From Scenedesmus sp. ARA3 (lineage: Eukaryota; Chlorophyta; Chlorophyceae; Sphaeropleales; Scenedesmaceae): a stretch of 64,000 nt of DNA. The stretch is taken from NCBI GenBank assembly GCA_004335835.1, contig RWJK01001341.1, forward strand, positions 62,001-126,000, read 5' to 3'. Under the pieces are notes generated by a model. The model ran no database searches, was not told the origin of the DNA, and was given only the letters and a program-made list of their open reading frames with translations. Below are positions 1 through 13,128 of the stretch, piece after piece (the first letter of the stretch is position 1; each line of letters opens with the position of its first letter). A program made the translations under genes and the position numbers.

Positions 1-3000
1 CAACCGCAGCGATAATGCACTGCGCAGACACATGTGTGTTGGCATGAGCAGCGTCCACACGCACTCACAAGCCGCCTCAGCCATCCACACACATAAGGCA
101 AGCGCAGAACCAAGGGCATAACCCAAGCACTCAACAGGGGCTCTGATGTAGCTCAGAGTGTGATGAGGCTTCACAATATCAAGGGCCTTCAAAAAAAGCA
201 GCCAACAGGCCGCAGCTGCAGTGGCCAGCGACAAGGCGTGTCCACAGCAGCCGTGTTGATTTCACCTACATGCCCTGAACGCATGCAGATAGCTGCATGG
301 CCAGCTGCAGCATAGAATTGTCTGCTGCAGCCCTTCTTGCCAGGGCACCCCACAGATTCAGTGTTGCATGGTAGCATCTCCATGGGAAAAATCACCCAGG
401 ATAGCCTGCAAACACTGGCCAAGCATAAACCATAGCACACAAAACCCAGCAGTGACCATTACAGACAGACACTGCCTTGCAGCCGACCGCGCGTTGACTG
501 CACTACCGCGATCTGCACAACTCCCTGGAATGATATAACACACCACTCAGCCCTCCCTCGATCAAGCACGCATGGCAGCTGCACCAGTGCCTGGCTGGCA
601 GCAGTGCAGAACTGGCCTTCAGACATGCTACAAACAGCGAGCAGAATGCACAACATGATTATATCATGCTGTGCAAGAATATGAGAACGGCCGCTGATGC
701 GTCGGCTGTGCCGTGCGCAAACAGCAGCATTGATTTGCTCCTCCGCCGCCTCCCCGCCAAGCTCGCCAACATCAACTACAAGTGTATCTGATTTTGATTG
801 ACAGACAACCAGCCTTGCTCTTGTTGCCCCCCAGCAGCTCAACACAAGTTGTTGAAGGCTGCACATAGCAGTGAGCAGCATGGCTTCCCCAGCTACTGCA
901 GAATACAGTGGGCGCAACTGCAGTGCCATAGCTATCTATGCCCTAGTTGTAACTGGCATAGTTGACACAAGTCCACACCTGATCCGACACCAAGATACTG
1001 TAACAGAATTGACACCCCGCCATGCTGCGTTGCGACAGAATGTAAAGATCGCAGGCGCACACCCACCCAACCAAGATATGTGCGCGTGACTAACCAAAAG
1101 TGGTAGCGTCGCCCAGCAATAGGCGCTCGTCACCACACCAAACGCAACACACTAGGCAAAAAGAGACGGCAATCAACGACAGACAATCAGCCCCAACTGA
1201 ACATGACTGCCTGCATTGAGTACAAAGGGATCCCTCACACAGCAACACCGCGCCCCAATTACCGGCGCACACAAGCAGTCACACCAGAGCAGGCAACCTA
1301 GTCTGCCACACCTACCAATGTAGTACTACATTTTCAATCCGTACTTTTTCCTGGCCCCTCCCACCTTGCAGCAAACTTTTCCAGTCCTGAAACGGCTGCG
1401 CGGGCCGCAGCCGCGCCCGACACAGTGTAACAAGATCTGTTGTCGCTGCTGCACAGGTGACTCCATAGCACTGGCCAGCGCGTCCTGTGGCTGAAATAGT
1501 ACAAAACTGCCAAAAAGGATCAGGCAGGACACGGTCAGACACACGCCTCCCAGCAACATGCATGCAGATGTGATGCTTGCGTACACTTCAAAGTTTGTTG
1601 ATACGCGAGTATGGTAAAGTGCTGCATACTGTTGTGGCCCTCATACCAGCCGCCGTCCCTGATTCTCATGCAGACTCAAAACATCCACCGCTGCTGCACA
1701 AAGTGCACTCGCAGGCCTCGTCACACCAAGCCAGTATGCACGACACAGTCGTTGCAAGACCTCTCCTACAGCAAAACAGGAGCTGCACTGCAGCAGCTGT
1801 GCGGCACACCAACCAGAACAGCAGTCGAAGTCCACGGCAGCCCCAAAAGGTGTAGCATGCAGGACAGCAAACCAGAAACCAAAACACCCCCACTTGCACA
1901 GAGCACGCACACTACTCGAGCCGCCCCTGCACAACTCAGCAGTGCAGGGGCTGAAAGAGATGCAGGCAGCAGATTTCCCTGTCAAAGCAGTTTGATGTAA
2001 CTTTCAACTGGCATTCAACATGCCTTCTGACACAACACAGCAGCACAGTACGAGGGCATCTGTCCCGCAGTGGGCAAAAGTAGATAACCAATGGTGACAA
2101 CAACTGAGCACGAGCAGCAGGAGGCGCGCGTTGTATTGTGCAACCTCGTCCACACCGCAACTCTGACGCAGAAGCAAACGACGACAAGCAAACAGCAGTG
2201 AATACTCTGCCCAGCACTCACTCCTTCCATCTTGCAGGCATGCAGCAGCAGTGCAATGTGTGCAATGTATTGCGCCTGTGCAGTTGCCTCAAGACATACC
2301 CACTGTACTCGCCTCAACAACAGCAGCACGGCAACCCTGTAGATTCTGGCATATGGCCCGGGAGGCACGATGCAGCTGCGACTGACCTGTCAACAATGCA
2401 ACACTTAGAAACATGGTAAACAAGCTTTGCGGCAAGCGACAGCTGAGCTCAGGACAGCTGTGTTTGACCGCGCAGTCAAAGGTTGTGAGGGAGTGCCAAA
2501 TACAGAGCCACCACATGCCACATCACGGTCCCCCGCAGTTTCTGTTTGTTGATGATGAAGCCCCGAAACTCAACACGGGGCTCCGCAACACCCTCACCGG
2601 CCTGCCTGCCGCTGCCCTCTGCTTTCCGCAATGTGTGCAGGTCAACAGCGACCAGGCAGTACAGGCAAAAACTAGGCACACGCTGAAATAACACCAGCAC
2701 CATCTCACAAGGCAACCAGCGACAAAAGGCAAGGAAGCAGGAGCAGAGTGATGACAGGAGCAAACAGCAAGTGCAATGCATGCTTGCCATCATCCGCTCA
2801 AACCACCCCCAATGCCTCCGTAGCAGCTCACATGCAAAGCGCCTGGAAAGGCATCACACGCTGTGCAATGCCTGAGACCAACCCACCACACAAACCGACA
2901 CTGCAAATGACAAAACTGCGGGGGCACGCACACGTGGCTCACAACGTCAACAGTAGCATGGCTGACAGCTAGCCGCAGCTGCAGGAAGCATGCACGCACA

Positions 3001-3582
3001 CGTACACGCTCACTTTTGTACCCTCCCATCCGGTCATCCCAACACCCTCGCAAACCTCATCCTGACCAGGTATGCCTCGCTGCACACCCGTTTCAAGCGC
3101 TTTCTGCCAGGCACGCCCTAAGTGAAATCACCAGACTTCTACAGCAAATTCCGCCGCAATGAATGAAAAAAAGCCAGGCGTATGCAGCAACACGTGAGCA
3201 GCAGCGTGCAGTGCTACAAGCATGCAACCAAGCAAGCAAGCAAGCAACCACTTGCACCTGGGCCTTCCTGCAAGCAGCCGTGCTTGCTGCCCTTCCTGCA
3301 AGCCTTCGCACGACAGCACCCGCAATTGCATGCCTGGCTCCTCAGTTTGACCAGCCAGCTGTGTTTGACCAGCCAGCTGCGTTGACCAGCCAGCTGTGTT
3401 TGACTTGCCAGCTCTGGCTGACCCACCAGCTCTGTTTGACCAGCCAGCCACCACTCACCACCCTGGCGGGCCGTGTCTGCTCGGCTGCTGCAGCTGTGCG
3501 TGCTGCTGCGGCTGGAAGTACTGCAAATCCTGCACACCTTGCTGTTCAGCAACACTCAGCGCCATGGCAGGCAGTGACACCA
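1..3582. other. No gene recognised (left flank)
   Basis: I see no conserved protein in any frame here. The open frames are short and Cys/Ala/Gln-rich, as expected from CAG/CTG-rich non-coding DNA. The segment nearest 3583 may be the 3' untranslated part of the zinc-finger gene on the minus strand. It contains one minisatellite (3342-3452) and a short AAGC run near 3225-3245. Confidence 0.5.
3342..3452. repeat. Minisatellite, about 18-21 bp unit
   Basis: About six imperfect tandem copies of a unit built on 'tttgaccagccagctgtg'. The frames through it read as short Phe-Asp-Gln-Pro-Ala type repeats, but nothing else supports coding. Confidence 0.7.
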
Positions 3583-5450
3583 TCACAGCCGTTGCCCCGC
3601 TGTACCCCACGAGGGAGTTGCTGCCGCTGATGGTGCAGCTGCCATGCATGCCCCGCTGTCGCCAACTGCATCTGCGCTATGATAACAATAACTGCCAGAT
3701 CTGCTGCTGCCAACACCAGCCCCTGCTGGCATTGCCGCCAGGTATGTAACGCCTTGCAGGACCGGCTGCTGCTGCTGCTGCTGCACAGGTGACGTTGCCA
3801 GCTGAGCATCAGCCTGCAGCATCAACCCTTCCAACCCTGTCGCCAGGTTTGTCACATCAGCTGCTATCATGTTGGGGTGCTGCGCCGCCGCCGCCGCCGC
3901 CGCTGCTGACGAACCAGCTGCTGCAGTTGACATGTCATAGTAGCTGTTATAACCGGTGGGTGCCCAGCCCTGGCCAGTGAACACCCAGCCGCTGCTTGCA
4001 ACTGGCATCCCAGGCACCGCGCCTGCTGCCTGCCCTTGCAACACTGCTGTAGCAGGCATCCCGCCACCACCCATGCCTGCTGCTGCTGCTGCTGCCAGTG
4101 CTGCTGCAGGCATGCCGGGCGCGCCTGCGGCTTGGAACGCTGCCGTGCCTGCTGCAGACATGCCCGGCATGCCGAGTGCCGCTCCAGGCACCACAGCCTG
4201 TGTGCGGCGCATCACGGGTCCACCGGAGGGCCCAGAAGTTGCCGGTGCTGCGCGCAGCTGTGCTGTGTTGTGTGCAAAGAAGCAGATGCGCCGGCCGCAG
4301 CTGGGCCCAAAGCAGCACAGCTGGGTGCGGAACCTGCGCAGTACGAGCATGTGTGTAGGTCAGCATGCAGTGCTACACCTTGCAGGAAAGTGGGTGGCGG
4401 AGGCGGTGCTGCTGTCCTGTTGCAATTCTAGCGGGCTTGCCCGCACAGCATGCTGCTGTGATCAGGGCGTGTCCCGCCGCGCTGTAGGTGTGGCTGCAAC
4501 ATGCTGCAATGCACTGCCGAGCGAAGCACTAACATAAATTCTTCCATTTTTACCCCTGCTGCTGCCAGCATCACACATGTGATTGTGGCATCAGTCTGTT
4601 CTCACCTGCTGGGGTGCAGCCAGCTTTCAAACACGCTGTGCGCTAGAGGGCATGTGTCGCCCTTAGCGCATGTGCCTTGGTTGCCATACTCGGGACATGG
4701 CTCGGCTGCATAGCTGAAAGCCTGGGGGCACCGCCTTGCAGCACGCTCTCCTTTGTGTGCATATGGGCATGCACTCCAATCGTGGCGTTCCTGCAAGCAC
4801 GCAAATGGTCAGACAAACGGCGTCAGCTGTCTGCTGCAGGAAGTGCGCATTTAGGTCTGCTCGGATTTAGGTCTGCCTGGAGCGCAGGTGACATCACTGT
4901 TCATTGAAGTGGTTCTATGCAGAAGAAAGAAACTGCAGAAGCATGTAAGATGCAGTGCACCGCAACACCTGCTTGTCTTGTGACTGCACACAACGTGGTG
5001 CTTTGTAAGTGGGTACTGTCGCTGTGTGTTGGACATCATGCACCGAGGATCTAGCGAGCTCAGCCAAGCCATGCCGATAATCAATGAGCAAAATCAATAA
5101 GTTGACTGCGCATACTCGCACTGCTTAGCGTCAACGGCACAGTCAAGCTGGACGAGGCAACCAACTATTGTCAGCCAGCATCTGCGTGCGTGCAGACGCT
5201 ACTGCCCGAGTTGTCAGAATGCTCAGGATATGCAAGAGACCGTTCAGCAGCGCTTCATCAGTACATTGCGAAACCAAGGCTGCCGCTTACTCCTTACCTT
5301 TGCTGGGCATTTGGCCACCTGCGACATACACATGAACACAATCAAAAAGCGATCTACAAGAGCCTGCCCGAAATCCTCATGTTGGTCTGGGGCGTGCCGC
5401 AGTACTCCGACACCGGAATTTGAGCAGCATCTGTACCGGCAGGCATCCAC
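3583..5450 (-). CDS. Plant-type tandem CCCH zinc-finger (RR-TZF) protein, 5' end incomplete
   Basis: Probable RNA-binding regulator of mRNA turnover or translation. This is the role of plant arginine-rich TZF proteins, so function is inferred from family. Exons on the minus strand are about 5450-5298, 4790-4606 and 4333-3583, with phases that join cleanly. The first exon ends in a KCPAK segment that runs into ERHDWSACPYAH, giving the family's C-X5-HDW spacing. The first finger is C-X8-C-X5-C-X3-H (CPEYGNQGTC..C..H). After a 16-residue spacer with ESWLHPSR comes C-X5-C-X4-C-X3-H (LCCFGPSC..C..H), exactly the plant spacing. The C-terminal ~210 residues are Ala/Gly/Met/Gln-rich low complexity with a WVFTGQGWAPTG patch. 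Position 5450 is only a GTG codon in an open frame, so the true start lies in an exon not found upstream. The last exon could also be spliced before 3583. Confidence 0.85.
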
Positions 5451-7311
5451 TGCCTCCCCACCTTGTAGACATACATCCAGTAGTGATCATCCATCCACCT
5501 ATGCTGCCCGTGCGCTTGGCACTGCCTCTGCTCGTCGCTGCTGGCTGCTATCTGTGCATCAGCTCACGCGTAGCAGACCCTCGCAACGTCTAAACCTTGA
5601 TATTATAACAAGTTTCAAGGCTGTTGCGCTCTCGCGTTCACTCACAGGCAGCGAGCTGCGCGTATTGGCATGCAGCAGGATTCTTTCCGTTCTCAGTTGC
5701 GTCTAACTATTCATCTTGACATCTAGATTGTTGGGATCGGCAAGGATTGATCGTCTTGGCTAATTTTCGCGCTGCAGACTGTTACAGGCAGGTTACACTG
5801 CAACAAGCCACGATAGCCTGAGTCAAAAAGGTAAACAAAGGAACCTAGATCGTTATCTTTTAGAAGACGGCGCATATGCCGGCAGCTGACTGCTGGGTGA
5901 CGACGCATGACGCCTGGCAGAAGCCTTTGACTCAGGCTGGGGTCTTCCTTGTGCAGACCAGGCGGGCTGCTGAGGAAATAGGTGGGATCTTTGTGAATGG
6001 GCAGTTATCCACCAGCAGAATAAACAAGCACACAACCCGGGAGGGCCTCATCTCACTGAGATGCACACTTGGCAGATGTGCAGGTGACACCAATGGCTTG
6101 CAAGCAGTCACTCCAGTGGATGGTTGACTTAGTGGTTGCCCAATGAGCCTGTCATTGGCTCGAAAACGGGATGTGTAACACACAAATCGTGAGTTCTTGG
6201 CTGGTGCAAAGGAGCAGATGTTGCAGCCTGCTGAGCAACCAGCACTGAGGAGTGCCTCTGTTGCATGTGTATGCATGCCAGCATGCATGCTAAAGGGCAA
6301 GCTCCTGGTACCTTCTCTTTCTGCGTCTCTCTTCCTTGTTACTGCCTCTCGCCAACAACGTCACAGTAAGGTGTTCTGCACTCGACCAGCACAGTTGCAA
6401 CTGGCTGCAATGCATGAAATCTCGGAACTGGCAGCGCCAACAGCCCCCAATGTCGTCCGTGACGCTGCGTCACTGATCACGTTACCCCATCACGAGCAGT
6501 TACACTGTGCATCCCACTCTACTGCACAGCCATTCGTTCTTATTTCACAGCCGGCAGTTGTCTCGTTTGACTCAAGCAGCTGGGCGTCAGCAAAAAGACC
6601 GCACACACTCACAGCATCTGCTAATCACTGTGCCCTGTCATGTTGATGGGTAACTTGATGATGATGACGATGTATCCTGTCACATCAGCCTACTGGCAAG
6701 CCGGTGATGTGGCATGCCACGCAACCAGGCACAGCATCCGCCATGCCACACATGCTTTGTGACAACGTGCAATACCCTGATCATGATAAGGGTGCTGCCC
6801 AGCAGCCTGGAGTCCACACCAAACCACACAGTAGTCACACACAAAACTAAAGCAAGCTGTTCAAAACAAAGCGCAGGCCGTGCTCACCACGACTGGACGT
6901 TGTACTTATGTCAAATGGCTGTGTGCCCAGCTTGCATTTCCTGCAGCTGCATTCAGCCTAGTTGCGGTGCGCCGCCATATAAGCCCGGCCAACACATTGT
7001 AAGCACAAGTCGTGTCCCTTGCAATCCTGCGAACGCCACACCCACCGCCGCCGTCCTACTTGCCCCAGCATGCACAGATGGGCTCTTTCCTGCAAGCTTT
7101 TCTGCAAGCCCTTGCCCGCCTGCCCTTGCCCGCCTGCTCCAAACTTGCTGCATCTCAACCGCCTGCCTGCTGCAGCACAGCCGCCAGCTGCAGCACTGAC
7201 CAGCCCTCCCAACATTTGCCAGCTGTTGCTGAGTTGCTGACCTGCCTCCCTGCATTGGCCAGCTGTTGCTGACCTGCTGAGCTGCCAGCCTCCAGCAGCA
7301 ACAACTGCTGC
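5451..7311. other. No gene recognised; probable UTRs and missing first exon of the TZF gene
   Basis: The left part probably holds the missing 5' exon(s) and promoter of the zinc-finger gene. The right part is probably the 3' UTR of the reductase gene that ends at 7312. No open frame here has recognisable protein character, and I see no tandem repeats of note. Confidence 0.4.
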
Positions 7312-10300
7312 TCACAGCAGAGGTGGGAACATCACCCAGCGCTTGGGGTACTTCTGGCGGCCGTCCTTGCCATCAAACAGCTGCGTGGGCATGACAAAAC
7401 AGCAACAGCGCACACTCAGGCGTGAGGCAGGGCAAGGCAGATGTAACAAGGTGCGCAACGCAGGACAGGATGCAACGAGGTGGCAGAGTCCAGGTCTGGA
7501 TTGGCAGAGAGCAAGACAGGACAGGGACACAGTCTCCTGCAGCTAGTGTTTCAGAGGATCGACAGCTACAGTAAAACCTCGAAGTAACGACACTTGAAGT
7601 AACGACTTTTGCATAGTAACAACACGTCAGGCTGTCCTCAAAGTGCTCGGATTGCCTCAAAACTGTCGCGAAGTAACTACAAACACATAGTAACGACATT
7701 TTAGGCTGTCCCCAGTGGTGTCGTTACTTCGAGGTTTTACTGTACAGGCGGCTCGATTTGCATGGAGCTGCATGGGCTGCATGGGCGCAGCTGTTTGACG
7801 AGCTGCATGTCCAGGCCAACATGCACAGGTGCTGCTGCAAGTGCCGCTGCAGCAGCCTCTGGCACTACATAAGAGTGCCGCAACTGCAGCCACAACACCC
7901 GCCTACACCTGGTCAAACCAACCACCACAAGATTACGCACCTTCTGCAGGCGCTTGTGCTTGCCGCGTGCCCACTCTGCCATCTGGAAGGCGCCCGCTGC
8001 GGTGAACAGCCCCGCTGCAATCGTGTGTGTGCCGATGGTGAACAGGATCCATCCCCAGATCTCCGCGGTGTAGTTGGCGCAGGTGATGTAGTTGAACAGG
8101 AAGCCGGAGGGGATCTTGTAGGCCGTCTCACCGGGTGCGCGCAGGTTGCTCAGGATTGTGTGGCACCTGCAGCCAGCACGGCCGCCAGAATTTCCGTAAG
8201 TTAGGGGTTTAGAAAGGCTGGGAAAAACGCAGCAGGAGTGGTGAGGCATGTGTGTGGCAGCTGGAAAATGATCATGTTGCCGCCTTGTGCGGCACGCTCC
8301 AAACCAGCTGATAGGTTTGGATGTGGTGAGAGGGTTCAGGAGAGGCGCAGAGCAGCACTTCTGCCTTGCAGGAAAGCAGAGGCCCCACTATGCTCAGCAG
8401 GCCATCAAGCCATGCACACAAGCTGTCCAGAATATACCGGCAAAGGACTGGGTGCACTGCCATCAACACGCCCTCGCCGCGTGCTGCTGCTGCTTCCCGC
8501 ACCTGAAGTTGGAGAACTGGCAAACCATGGCCAGCGCAAAGCAGACCAGCGACAGCGTCTCATCGGGTGCGGTGTATGCCGGGTGGTTCACAAAGTAAGC
8601 CACAAACGCGGCAAACCCGTAGTAGTATGAGCAGTTCTTGAACAGGTTCTTGATGGGCATGGTGGCGTGCCCGAAGCTGCGGGTAGTTGCAAGATTGCAG
8701 GATGCAGGGCGAGGCAACAACGCAGCAGCGAGGGTGTCAGAACAAAGGCCTGGAGACCAGGCAAAGACGTACAGCGCATGATGCCGGGGCCTGTGTGTGC
8801 TTTTCGTCGAAGGCGGCAGACAAATGGCAGGGTGTTGCAATGTGATAACCCAGCCAGCGTGCAGTTTGGAATGCTGCTGCTGGTGTGGTCAAGGCAGGTG
8901 CTCAATGGCTGACGTTGCTTGTCCTGCAAGCACAGAGCTGGAGACAACTGACGCAAGCTGCATGCAACTTCGCTGCTGTACCAAGCAACACAAGCGTGCA
9001 ATGCTAGGGACCATCTTAGCCGAGCTACATACTGCCCCATGCTGCTGCGTTTGAGCTACAGTTCGGCTATCAAGCAGGCAAAACAATGTGCCTCACGTGT
9101 GCACAAAGTAGGTCTCGAAAATGCGCTTGGCGTAGTGGAACATCCAGTATGCCACTGCGATCTTCTGCACCAGAGGCCTCTGGTCCAGCGGCAGCGCCCT
9201 GCAGGAAGCGCAACACGCAGACAGAAGAAGTTTGCAGGAGCGACGGCACGTGCAGCTCTTGACAAGCAGTTGGCCGACAGATAGAGACAAAGTGTGTATG
9301 CGAAACGCAACAATGCGGCAGCATGTGCACAGTGCCCAGTACTGGTACATGCTGTGCCGTCCTTGCTGGGTCACGCGTGCTTGCAATAATGCAGACTCAC
9401 TGCTGCCCTGGGTAAAACAACCAGGGGTTGCAAAGCTAAGCGCTGCTCTTTGTGGTTATGCACACTCACTTCTGGCCTGGGTAGAAGATCTGGGGCAGGA
9501 AGAAGAACAGCGGGTAGATGACCAGGGGCCCAAAGTACTCGAAGAAGAAGACGGTCGAGTAGTCAATCTGCAAGCGCAGCGCAGCACAGAACATGAGCAG
9601 CGACAGGAATGGTTTTTGACTGTTGACTCCTCCAATGAGCCTGCTCTGGCGTCAACAGTTGGCAGCACAGGTGTTGTGGCATGCAGGCAGGCTGGTGAAA
9701 GCGAGGGTGAATGCATCTACGTATCTGCAGGTACCGTCAAACACCAGAAAACTATGCTACACAACAATGGCCGCACTGCTGCTGCAAGCTGGACAAGCAT
9801 GTTTGGGGGCACTGCTGTGTGCTGCCGCTGCCTGTGGTGCGCCAAATGGCTCTGTCAACCCCTGCCTGCTTGTTTTATGCCCCCACCGGTGTTCATATGC
9901 TGCATCTCAACCAATGCTGCCCAAGGAGAGCAGCACCTGCTGCCCAGCGGCTACCCACTGGCAGTTTCACTTGGGCCCAACTGACTGCTGCTGTGCTTCA
10001 GCTTTGCAGCCCATGCTTTGCCCCTTGCAAGCTGATATGCTGGAACCTTGCAACAAATCTCTCACCTGCGTCCCCAGGTCCTTGAAAAGAACCACGGAGC
10101 CGCTGGACAGGCCATACTCGCTGAGCTTGGCGCTGTCTTTCAGCACCTCGCCTGACTTTTGGCCCTCCTTAGCAGGCAGCGTCATGCGCTGACGCGCAGG
10201 GTAGTACTTTTTGTTCACAGCATGGAACTTCTTCTTCAGCTGGCCCACGGTGTCCTGCAGCCACGCAACCCATGCTGCTGAATAGTGTCCCAGCGTGCGA

Positions 10301-10409
10301 CCGCTGCTGCACGCTGCCAAGACGCATAGAGCCGCACCTCGCTGTCTACATCTAGATTTGCCAGCGTCTTGCCACTACGGCTTTGCAGATCGAGCGAGAT
10401 CAAAGTCAT
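7312..10409 (-). CDS. ECR: Very-long-chain enoyl-CoA reductase (TECR/CER10/TSC13 type)
   Basis: Catalyses the last step of the ER fatty-acid elongation cycle, NADPH-dependent reduction of trans-2-enoyl-CoA to acyl-CoA. Seven exons on the minus strand (10409-10338, 10254-10066, 9567-9470, 9198-9097, 8676-8503, 8166-7941, 7380-7312) join in phase to 309 residues, the usual family length. The start is the ATG at 10409 (MTLISLDLQSRSGK). Residues ~25-85 form the ubiquitin-like N-terminal domain (VGQLKKKFHAVNKKYYPARQ, then VVLFKDLGTQ). Membrane segments follow, including a VFFFEYFGPLVIYPLFFF stretch. Then come FGHATMPIKNLFKNCSYYYG, the active-site region CANYTAEIWGW, GKHKRLQK, and the ending KYPKRWVMFPPLL. 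The Tyr in CANYT aligns with the conserved catalytic Tyr of the family. The last intron carries a MITE. It is divergently paired with the COG0523 gene. No echo copies of its exon edges were found. Confidence 0.96.
7569..7742. mobile_element. Pogo/Tigger-like MITE (Tc1/mariner superfamily), non-autonomous
   Basis: A 174-bp element with near-perfect terminal inverted repeats of about 27 bp. The left end starts CAGTAAAACCTCGAAGTAAC and the right end is its reverse complement. It is flanked by a TA duplication at 7567-7568 and 7743-7744. The CAGTAAAACCTC terminus and TA target are typical of pogo/Tigger elements (family knowledge). There is no transposase. The interior holds several spaced copies of 'agtaacgac' and a repeated 'aggctgtcc'. 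It sits in the last intron of the enoyl-CoA reductase gene, so it is spliced out. Confidence 0.9.
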
Positions 10410-10924
10410 CGTGAGCTACTTTCAAGGACAAGCAGCAGGCCAGGTGGTTGGGGTGAAACTAAAGGTAAACACAACGGGGGGACGTGCTGTCAGCATACAC
10501 TTGCAACTGAAACACCAATGGGCACCGAACGGTGTACACCCGAGTGAAAGCTGTGCGTGGCAAGGGCTCAAAACCAAGCCGTGTTACAAGTGTCAGTTAC
10601 GGGCTTCAAGAGCTGCTCGGTGTCTCAGCATAATTGCATTATTTTGATCCGATCGGTTTGATATCGCCTTTGACAGTAGCAAGGCGTGTGTTTGCGGTCA
10701 CCACGGCACACCAACATTGTTATCTGCACTGCTTCGTGCAGCACAGGATCACCACGTTTGCTTCCACCAGCACTTACATCTGCTACTGCTTTGTTTGATC
10801 GATTTGTACAGCAGGCAGTACTACCCCTGCCTGACATAGCCCTAGCTAACCTGACACCTCAGCCAACCATAGCTGGGTCTACCACGATAGCAGGACGCTT
10901 CCATCACACCGGCGCGGCTTTACG
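10410..10924. promoter_or_regulatory. Shared upstream region of the divergent ECR and COG0523 genes
   Basis: 515 bp separate the ATG of the reductase (minus strand) from the most upstream ATG of the COG0523 gene (plus strand). It must hold both promoters and 5' UTRs, or part of a 5' exon. I could not pick out a convincing TATA box or specific operator by eye. Confidence 0.5.
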
Positions 10925-13092
10925 ATGCTGGCGTGCAAAGCAACACAGCAGCTACGTTGCTGCTGCCAGCAGCAGCCTCTGCATCAGCAGCTCAGGCTGC
11001 TGCGCAGCATGCACGCCTGCCATGCCCTGTGTAGCCTGCCACAGATATGTGGGCAGCAACAGCTCAACAGGAAAGCATCACGGACGATGGCTTTTTCCAA
11101 CAGGCATATGCATTCATCCAGCAGCAGCAACATGAACCGCAGCGCCAACAGCCAGGGCAGCAGGAGTACGTTTCCCACTGCAGCTGCAGCAGCAGCTGCA
11201 GCAGAACACACAGCGGAAGACTCCCTGCAGGGCCTGCAGCGCTTGCCTGTGACTGTCATCTCTGGGTTTTTGGGTGAGTGAAACCTGGTCTGACTGGGGA
11301 TAGGGTGGCATGCTGTTTTCAGCCGTGCATCGCTGCGCACCGTGCTTTGTGCGCTTCCTGCAAGTATGAAGTTCGGCGTGAAGCTTCGTACAGCGCAACC
11401 GCAGCAGCAGCTGATGCAACCCACCACATGCTGTTCAACAGGTGCAGTAACAGTCGTGCAGCCAGACACCAGCACAGTTTGGTTGTGGCAGCGACGAAAC
11501 TTGCAGTGAACCAGCAACGTGCATCCTGTATAACTGCCAATAAGCGCAGCAATGTCAGCTCACCTTTTTGCTTCGCCTCTCTGCTCACGATCTGCACCCA
11601 CTGCACTTCCAGGTGCCGGCAAAACCACGCTGCTGACACACATTTTGAATAACCAGGAGGGCAAGCGTGTGGCGGTGCTGGTCAACGACATGGCAGCGCT
11701 AAACATTGACCAGCGGTTGCTGCAGGGCGCTGTTGTGGAGCAGGCAGGGCAGCAGCTGGTGGCGCTGTCTAATGGCTGCATCTGCTGCACCATACGGGAG
11801 GACTTGGTGCGAGAAGTGCGCCGCCTGGCAGCACAACAGGTGCGGGAAGTCTGGTTTCAATGCTGCTGTCATGTTGCTATGGTATAGTATAGTCGAGGTG
11901 TGGTGATGCAGTGGTGGATGCGCTGGTGCAGCAACATGCGTGCACGCTGAGCTGCAGGTGTCTTGCACGAGAGGGATGCTGCAATGGTGTCCAGAGGATT
12001 CGGCGGCTTTCCTGCAAGCGTGGTGGCGCTTCACCTGCCTGACCACCCATGTTTGACTTTGACCGCAGGCGTTTGACTGCTGCGTGATTGAGAGCACGGG
12101 CATCTCCTTGCCCATGCCAGTTGCAGCAACCTTTGCATACGAAGATGCAGAGGACGATGAAGATGATACAGCGCCAGCAGATGACAGCAGCAGCAGCAGC
12201 GTGGAGGTGACAGCAGCAGCTGGAAGTGGGTTAGGAGGCCTGGCAAAGGTTGCGAGGCTGGATACGTTAGTAACAGTGGTGGATGGCCAGCGGTTTTTGA
12301 GCGATGTTTTAGCAGCTGAGTCTCTGCAGGAGCGGCAGCTGCAGGCAGATGATGATGACGAGCGCACAGTGGCTGACCTGCTGGTTGAACAGGTGGGGCG
12401 GTCAACGGTCAAACTGTTATTGTTAATTTTGAACTGGAGTCAAAGCTGAACAGTCTGGCCAGCGCTGATTGCTCTGAATTGTCGTTGGTTCGGCGTTGGC
12501 AGCAATACTGCAGGTCAGCTGGCTGAGCAGAAAAACACACTGTACAGCTGTGTGAGACATCCTGCTTCGGTTTTGCTGCTTCACACACTTGCAACAGTAC
12601 ACGATGTTGCTACATGCCGCTATGACTGCCTCGCAAAAGCTGTGACATGCTGCTGCAACTGCCCCGCAGGTTGAGTTTGCTGATGTGCTGCTGCTGAACA
12701 AGATTGACCTGCTGTCGGAGCAAGAGCAGCAGCAGCTGTGCGCTTTGTTGCGCAAGCTCAACCCTTCAGCAAAGGTGCGCACCAAGTGGCACGACATAGC
12801 AGAGCTTAGTGCATGATGCAGCACCGCAGGTGTGATAGTCACCTGGCAAATTTCGCATGCAGCTGCATATGCACAGCAACATGCAGCTGAACCAGGTACT
12901 ATTTGCGCTGTGCCTGCCAAAGTGCACGTGGGGGAACTATGTAGCCAGCAGCACCTGGTATTCTGCAGGCTCATGGTAGATCAGCACGCCCCGTGTGTTG
13001 AGCACCCTGCCTGCATGCATGCCTGCCCTCAGGTGCTGCTGTCCCAGAACTGCTGCTCTTCAGCATGCCCCTTGAGTTCAACACCCTGCTTG

Positions 13093-13128
<36 letters not shown>

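Noticed and set aside
1..3582. Small open frames in the left flank as genes
   Set aside because: No domain, no consistent splice joins and no codon character beyond CAG-rich noise.
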